Below, piece by piece: positions 7,059 through 9,924 of a stretch of 9,924 nucleotides of DNA (its first letter is position 1; each line of letters begins with the position of its first letter). Under the pieces are notes generated by a model that saw nothing but the letters and a program-made list of their open reading frames with translations, was not told where the DNA came from and made no database searches. A program made the translations under genes and the position numbers. Origin of the DNA: an uncultured Rhodocyclaceae bacterium (GTDB lineage: Bacteria; Pseudomonadota; Gammaproteobacteria; Burkholderiales; Rhodocyclaceae); NCBI GenBank assembly GCA_900549295.1, contig URNG01000116.1, positions 1 through 9,924 on the forward strand, written 5' to 3'.

Positions 7059-7178
7059 GGCGATGCTCCAAGAAACGTTTTCGATGGCGAAATATTAAGG
7101 AAAAAGACGTGGCAGGTGCTTGCGTTTTGTGGCATCGTTTGCGCCTGTTTTGAAATTAAATTGCGGGTATTTGCGAAA
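7059..7178. promoter_or_regulatory. Divergent leuA / Lrp-type regulator control region
   Basis: These 120 bases are visibly richer in A and T than the flanking genes and must contain the start signals of both divergent genes. On the minus strand TAATAT (7097-7092) is a candidate leuA -10 box without a clear -35. On the plus strand TTAAAT (7156-7161) is a weak -10 candidate for the regulator gene. AAACGTTT at about 7073-7080 is a perfect 8-base palindrome just upstream of the leuA Shine-Dalgarno. Lrp-family proteins typically bind AT-rich, poorly conserved sites here, so autoregulation is plausible but unproven. Confidence 0.4.
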
Positions 7179-7652
7179 ATGGAAAATAAACTTGATATTG
7201 ACCGCTACGACCGGGAAATCCTTGCCGCCCTGCAGGCGGACGGGCGCATCAGCAATCAGGATCTGGCCGAGCGCATCGGCCTGTCGCCTTCGCCCTGCCT
7301 GCGCCGGGTGCGGGCGCTGGAAGAAGCCGGCATCATCGCCGGCTACCGGGCCGTGCTGGACGCCCGGAAACTGGGCCTGAGCCTGATGGCCCTGATCGGC
7401 ATCTCGATGGATCAGCACACGCCGGAACGCTTCGCCAGCCTGGAGTCGGCCATTGCCGACATTCCCGAGGTGCTGGAATGCCTGCTCATCACCGGCCAGC
7501 AGTCGGATTACCAGTTGAAGGTCGTGGTGCGCGATATGGACGATTACCAGCAGCTCCTGCTCAACAAGATCACGCGCATTCCCGGCGTGACCGGGGTGCA
7601 CACCAGCTTCGTCCTGCGCCGGGTGGTGGATCGCGGTGCTCTGCCAGTGTGA
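7179..7652 (+). CDS. Lrp/AsnC-family transcriptional regulator
   Basis: DNA-binding regulator of the feast/famine family, usually an octamer responding to leucine or another amino acid. The 157-residue protein (E. coli Lrp 164) has an N-terminal winged helix-turn-helix at about residues 6-60, with the family motif DGRISNQDLAERIGLSPSPC followed by LRRVRALEEAGIIAGY. The C-terminal RAM/ligand-binding domain at about 68-150 shows the usual VLECLLITGQQSDYQLKVVV and RIPGVTGVHTSFVLR segments. The start at MENKLDIDRYDREIL matches the normal family N-terminus; the reading frame is open farther upstream into leuA but those residues do not resemble the family. The ribosome binding site is poor. Its position divergent from leuA suggests control of leuA and itself. 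Whether it is true Lrp or another paralogue cannot be told from sequence alone. Confidence 0.93.
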   Translation: MENKLDIDRYDREILAALQADGRISNQDLAERIGLSPSPCLRRVRALEEAGIIAGYRAVLDARKLGLSLMALIGISMDQHTPERFASLESAIADIPEVLECLLITGQQSDYQLKVVVRDMDDYQQLLLNKITRIPGVTGVHTSFVLRRVVDRGALPV

Positions 7653-7661
7653 GGGGAAATG

Positions 7662-7677
7662 TGGAAAAACTGTTCCA
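7662..7677 (+). terminator. Weak hairpin just after the Lrp-type gene
   Basis: TGGAA (7662-7666) and TTCCA (7673-7677) pair around a six-base loop, ten bases beyond the stop codon. The stem is short and no T-run follows, so this is at most a weak terminator. Confidence 0.2.
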
Positions 7678-7683
7678 TGATGA

Positions 7684-7712
7684 TGGTCTGTCTGGACTAT
7701 TCCCGATACAAT
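7684..7712 (+). promoter_or_regulatory. Candidate promoter of the Sel1-repeat gene
   Basis: TACAAT at 7707-7712 matches TATAAT in five of six positions. A poor -35 (TGGTCT, 7684-7689, three of six) lies 17 bases upstream. Transcription would start near 7719, giving a leader of about 27 bases that keeps the GAGAAAG ribosome-binding candidate (7732-7738). Confidence 0.35.
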
Positions 7713-7745
7713 GCCGAAATTCTTTGTCATTGAGAAAGATACGCA

Positions 7746-8366
7746 ATGCGCAAAACCGTGAATCCGTGCGTCACGCTGCCGCTGGCGGCAATTCTGACCA
7801 GCCTGCTGGCCGCTGCTTGTGCGCAGACGCCCGCCGAACAGCTTGCGCCCCGGCAGGAGAACGTCCGTCTGTGCAGCGGCAATCAATGTGCCGATGTGCC
7901 GCGCAATACGGCCACCTTCCAGGGCGAAGCGGGCGATCCTGAGGCCGAGCGCCGCCTGCAAGCCCTGACCGATCTCGCCGAGCGCGATCCCAGGGCGGCT
8001 TATGACCTGGGGCTGCGCCTGCTGCGCGGCGACGGTGTGACCCGTGACAGCTATCAGGCCATCGAATGGATGCGCAAGGCGGGCGACCAGGGCCACACCG
8101 AGGCGCAATACGCGCTGGGCCGCCTGTATCTGCTGGGTTTCGAGGAGATGGGTTCCGATCCCGGCGAGGCCGAAGCCTGGTTGAGCCGCGCCGCTGCCGC
8201 GAACCACAAGGATGCCCGCAAACTGCTGGCCGAAGCGCAGAGCGCCAAACAGAACGAACAGCAGCTTTACCGCATCCGTGAAGAGCAGCGCAAATCCTGG
8301 GGAGCCTGGTATCGCGGTTATCCTTATTACTGGATCTGGGCGCCATCCGGCTGGTATCTGCGCTGA
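7746..8366 (+). CDS. Sel1-repeat envelope protein, putative lipoprotein
   Basis: The 206-residue product begins with a signal peptide (MRKTVNPCVTLPLAAILTSL) ending at LAAAC, so C25 may be lipidated; the box has alanine where leucine is usual at -3, and ordinary signal-peptidase cleavage near AQT is an alternative. Two Sel1-like (TPR-type) repeats are visible at about 82-115 (AAYDLGLRLLRGDGV..AIEWMRKAG) and 118-152 (AQYALGRLYLLG..AEAWLSRAA). These folds mediate protein-protein contacts. A Gln/Glu/Lys-rich helical stretch follows at 163-184. The tail, 185-206, is strikingly aromatic, with several Trp and Tyr. Two cysteines (C43, C48) flank a short loop. The partner and role are unknown. The next gene, a CsgG-like lipoprotein, starts 64 bases downstream on the same strand and may share the transcript. 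Confidence 0.88.
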   Translation: MRKTVNPCVTLPLAAILTSLLAAACAQTPAEQLAPRQENVRLCSGNQCADVPRNTATFQGEAGDPEAERRLQALTDLAERDPRAAYDLGLRLLRGDGVTRDSYQAIEWMRKAGDQGHTEAQYALGRLYLLGFEEMGSDPGEAEAWLSRAAAANHKDARKLLAEAQSAKQNEQQLYRIREEQRKSWGAWYRGYPYYWIWAPSGWYLR

Positions 8367-8430
8367 ACCCCCGCCCCCGCGCCCTGCCTGATTCATTTTT
8401 TTCCAACCTTATAAAGAAAGACCAACCTCC

Positions 8431-9258
8431 ATGTCCAAGACTTCCCTCTCCCTGTCCGTGCTGACTGTTTCTCTGGCGCTGACTGGCTGCGTGACGCCCG
8501 GCTCTGGCGGCAGCATCTCCACCGGCAACAGTCCCACGGCGGCAACCGGCGCTGCCGGTGGTGCCAGCAGTGTGAACGCCAACAGCAGCCTTGAACGCTG
8601 TGATGAAACCCTGGGCACGCTGGCCGTGGACGATGGCCGTGGCAAGGAGTGGTATGCGAGCTTCGGGGCCGCCACCAAGATCACCACTATCGAGCCGCTG
8701 ATCCGCTTGGCGGTGCAGCAATCGAACTGCTTCGTCATTACTTCGGTCGGCAATAACCGCACGGAAAGCAGGATCAGCGCCATTACCGACAAGCAGCGCA
8801 ATTCGGGCGAATTCCGCGCCGGTTCCAAGCAGCAGAAGGGCCAGCGTGTCGCCGCCGATTACTATATGGAGCCGTCCATCATCATCGACAACGATGCCAC
8901 CGGCCAGTTGGCCGCCGGTCTGGGCGGCCTGCTCGGCGGCGTCGGTGCCGTCGTCGGTGGGGCCATGCAGAGCCGGGTTTCGGTCGTGACACTGAGCATG
9001 TTCGACATCCGCTCGGGGGTGCAGATCTCCATCTCCGAAGGCAACGCCACCTCCACCAATTTCGGTGCCGCCCTGGGAGCCTTCGGCGGCAGCGCAGCAG
9101 GCGGTCTGGGCGGTTTCTCGCGCACGCCCGAAGGCAAGGCCACCGTTGCTGCTTTCGTCGATGCCTACAACAACATGGTGATCTCGCTGCGCAACTACAA
9201 GGCGCAGGAAGTCAAGGGCGGCCTGGGTAAAGGCGGACGGCTGAAGGTAGGGCAGTAA
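8431..9258 (+). CDS. CsgG/HfaB-like outer-membrane lipoprotein
   Basis: The 275-residue protein has a clear lipoprotein signal peptide with lipobox LTGC (C20), followed by a Ser/Gly/Ala-rich linker to about residue 52. The remainder resembles the CsgG family: IEPLIRLAVQQSNCFVITS at 87-105 (family helix and strand), ADYYMEPSI at 142-150 in the place of the family's 'GSI' strand, then VSVVTLSMFDIRSGVQI at 183-199, comparable to the LRVVNVSTGEIL region of CsgG. A C-terminal helix (VAAFVDAYNNMVISL) follows. Two Gly/Ala-rich hydrophobic segments, 158-179 and 211-229, sit where CsgG has its pore-forming beta-hairpins. CsgG exports curli subunits, but no csgA, B, E or F is in this window, so the function should not be assumed. 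The ribosome binding site is weak (AAGAAAG, 8414-8420). A strong terminator follows. Confidence 0.8.
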   Translation: MSKTSLSLSVLTVSLALTGCVTPGSGGSISTGNSPTAATGAAGGASSVNANSSLERCDETLGTLAVDDGRGKEWYASFGAATKITTIEPLIRLAVQQSNCFVITSVGNNRTESRISAITDKQRNSGEFRAGSKQQKGQRVAADYYMEPSIIIDNDATGQLAAGLGGLLGGVGAVVGGAMQSRVSVVTLSMFDIRSGVQISISEGNATSTNFGAALGAFGGSAAGGLGGFSRTPEGKATVAAFVDAYNNMVISLRNYKAQEVKGGLGKGGRLKVGQ

Positions 9259-9320
9259 GCCATCCCTTCGCTGCCCAGAGGCGCTTGCGCAGGAAGGCGG
9301 CGCGAATCGGAGCAAATCGG

Positions 9321-9347
9321 AAAACCCCGGCATGGCCGGGGTTTTTT
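9321..9347. terminator. Strong, probably bidirectional intrinsic terminator
   Basis: AAAACCCCGGC-ATG-GCCGGGGTTTT gives an 11-bp perfect stem with a 3-base loop, followed by TTTTTT on the plus strand (9342-9347). It lies 62 bases after the CsgG-like stop codon. Read on the minus strand the same stem is followed by TTTT, so it can also end the convergent gene whose stop is at 9401-9403. Confidence 0.9.
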
Positions 9348-9400
9348 CATTCAGCTTTTTCATTCTGGCCGCAGGTGTCGGGGCGGTGCTGCGGTTTCCC

Positions 9401-9924
9401 TCAGGCGCTGACGTCGATGCTGACGCCGCTGCTGGCTGTTTCGCCACCGTCAGCCCCGCCCAGTGACAATTCGCCGAGAGCCGAGTACAGCGGGCTTTCG
9501 CCGCCGCGCAGGGAGTCGTCGAGCTTGCGCAGGGAGCGGTCGATGTCCTCGAAGATTTTTTTGGCTTCCTTGTCGAAATCGAGCATCTTGGCTTTCAGCA
9601 GGTCGGCAACCTGCTTGAACAGTTTTTTTGCGTCAACGAGCAGGGCGCGCAGGGTTTTGTCGTCCTGCGCGTCGCTGCTCGCGGCGGAGCCGCCGATTTT
9701 GCTGGCGGATTGATCGCCGCGATCGTCACCGCGTTCGCCGCCGTTTTCGTCAAGTGCGCCGTTTTGTTCGCCCCCCGCATTGGCGCTGGCGGCGGCCTCG
9801 GCGGCCAGTCGTTCGGCCTCGGCGCTGCCGCTGCTGGCTTCTGCGTTTACCGCAGCTTCCGCCGCTGCTGCGGCAAGGGCGGCGGCCTCGGCTTCGCTGG
9901 CCCCTTCGGCCGGGAAATGCAGAA
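9401..9924 (-). CDS. Ala/Glu-rich coiled-coil protein of unknown function, C-terminal part
   Basis: The minus-strand frame ending at TGA 9401-9403 is open without a stop all the way to base 9924, giving 173 residues of a protein whose start lies beyond the window. An ATG at 9584-9586 could start a 61-residue protein, but the open frame continues through it with a coherent helix (LFKQVADLLKAKMLDFDKEA), so I treat it as internal. The visible part has an Ala/Glu-rich low-complexity stretch (about 110 codons to 75 codons upstream of that Met), a Gly/Asp/Asn-rich acidic stretch, then a charged amphipathic, probably coiled-coil region, then a Ser/Gly-rich tail ending GVSIDVSA. I do not recognise the family. 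The terminator at 9321-9347 serves its 3' end. Confidence 0.7.
   Translation of the reverse strand, partial: LHFPAEGASEAEAAALAAAAAEAAVNAEASSGSAEAERLAAEAAASANAGGEQNGALDENGGERGDDRGDQSASKIGGSAASSDAQDDKTLRALLVDAKKLFKQVADLLKAKMLDFDKEAKKIFEDIDRSLRKLDDSLRGGESPLYSALGELSLGGADGGETASSGVSIDVSA

Noticed and set aside
6999..7178. Longer start for the Lrp-type regulator
   Set aside because: The extra 60 residues overlap the 5' end of leuA and do not resemble the family; the product from 7179 begins exactly as Lrp-family proteins do.
8388..8415. TATAAA at 8410-8415 as a promoter for the CsgG-like gene
   Set aside because: The -35 is poor (CTGATT) and transcription would begin about nine bases before the ATG, removing the only ribosome-binding candidate.
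7771..9447. 558-codon minus-strand open frame
   Set aside because: Runs antisense across two well-supported lipoprotein genes and over the terminator; composition is that of a shadow frame.
1..9924. CRISPR arrays, tRNA or rRNA genes, insertion sequences
   Set aside because: None was seen: there is no regularly spaced repeat array, no cloverleaf or rRNA-like segment, and no transposase-like frame.

Overview
The window is a GC-rich stretch of a bacterial chromosome carrying housekeeping metabolism plus several envelope lipoproteins. The pyruvate dehydrogenase type (homodimeric AceE, AceF with tandem lipoyl domains), a class II dihydroorotase, a long 2-isopropylmalate synthase and Lrp/AsnC and CsgG-like proteins together suggest a betaproteobacterium, possibly Rhodocyclales-like. 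That placement is inference from protein style and not from a marker gene.

Layout, left to right. (1) Minus strand, 1-3295: the 5' part of aceF (runs off the left edge) and complete aceE form a pyruvate dehydrogenase operon read leftward, with 12 bases between the genes. (2) 3296-3744: a 449-base divergent control region. It holds a good sigma70-type promoter for aceE, a perfect 7-bp-arm palindrome at the predicted transcription start, further palindromes, an 88-base REP-like stem-loop, and the pyrC leader. (3) Plus strand, 3745-5240: pyrC followed 23 bases later by a small unknown lipoprotein gene. (4) 5241-5378: a convergent gap with a perfect GC-rich hairpin. (5) Minus strand, 5379-7058: leuA. 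(6) 120 bases of AT-richer DNA, then a divergent Lrp/AsnC-family regulator at 7179-7652. (7) Plus strand, 7746-9258: a Sel1-repeat envelope protein and a CsgG-like lipoprotein, closed by a strong, probably bidirectional terminator at 9321-9347. (8) Minus strand from 9401: the 3' part of an Ala/Glu-rich coiled-coil protein that runs off the right edge.

How the genes relate: aceEF makes acetyl-CoA from pyruvate; leuA consumes acetyl-CoA to start leucine synthesis and may be controlled by the adjacent Lrp-type regulator; pyrC acts in pyrimidine synthesis. The three plus-strand envelope proteins have no assigned job.

No clearly new multi-gene system is visible. The items most worth a second look are the palindromes at the aceE promoter, a possible hairpin over the pyrC ribosome binding site, the lrp-leuA divergent pair, and a CsgG-like protein with glycine-rich segments where the curli pore has its membrane hairpins.
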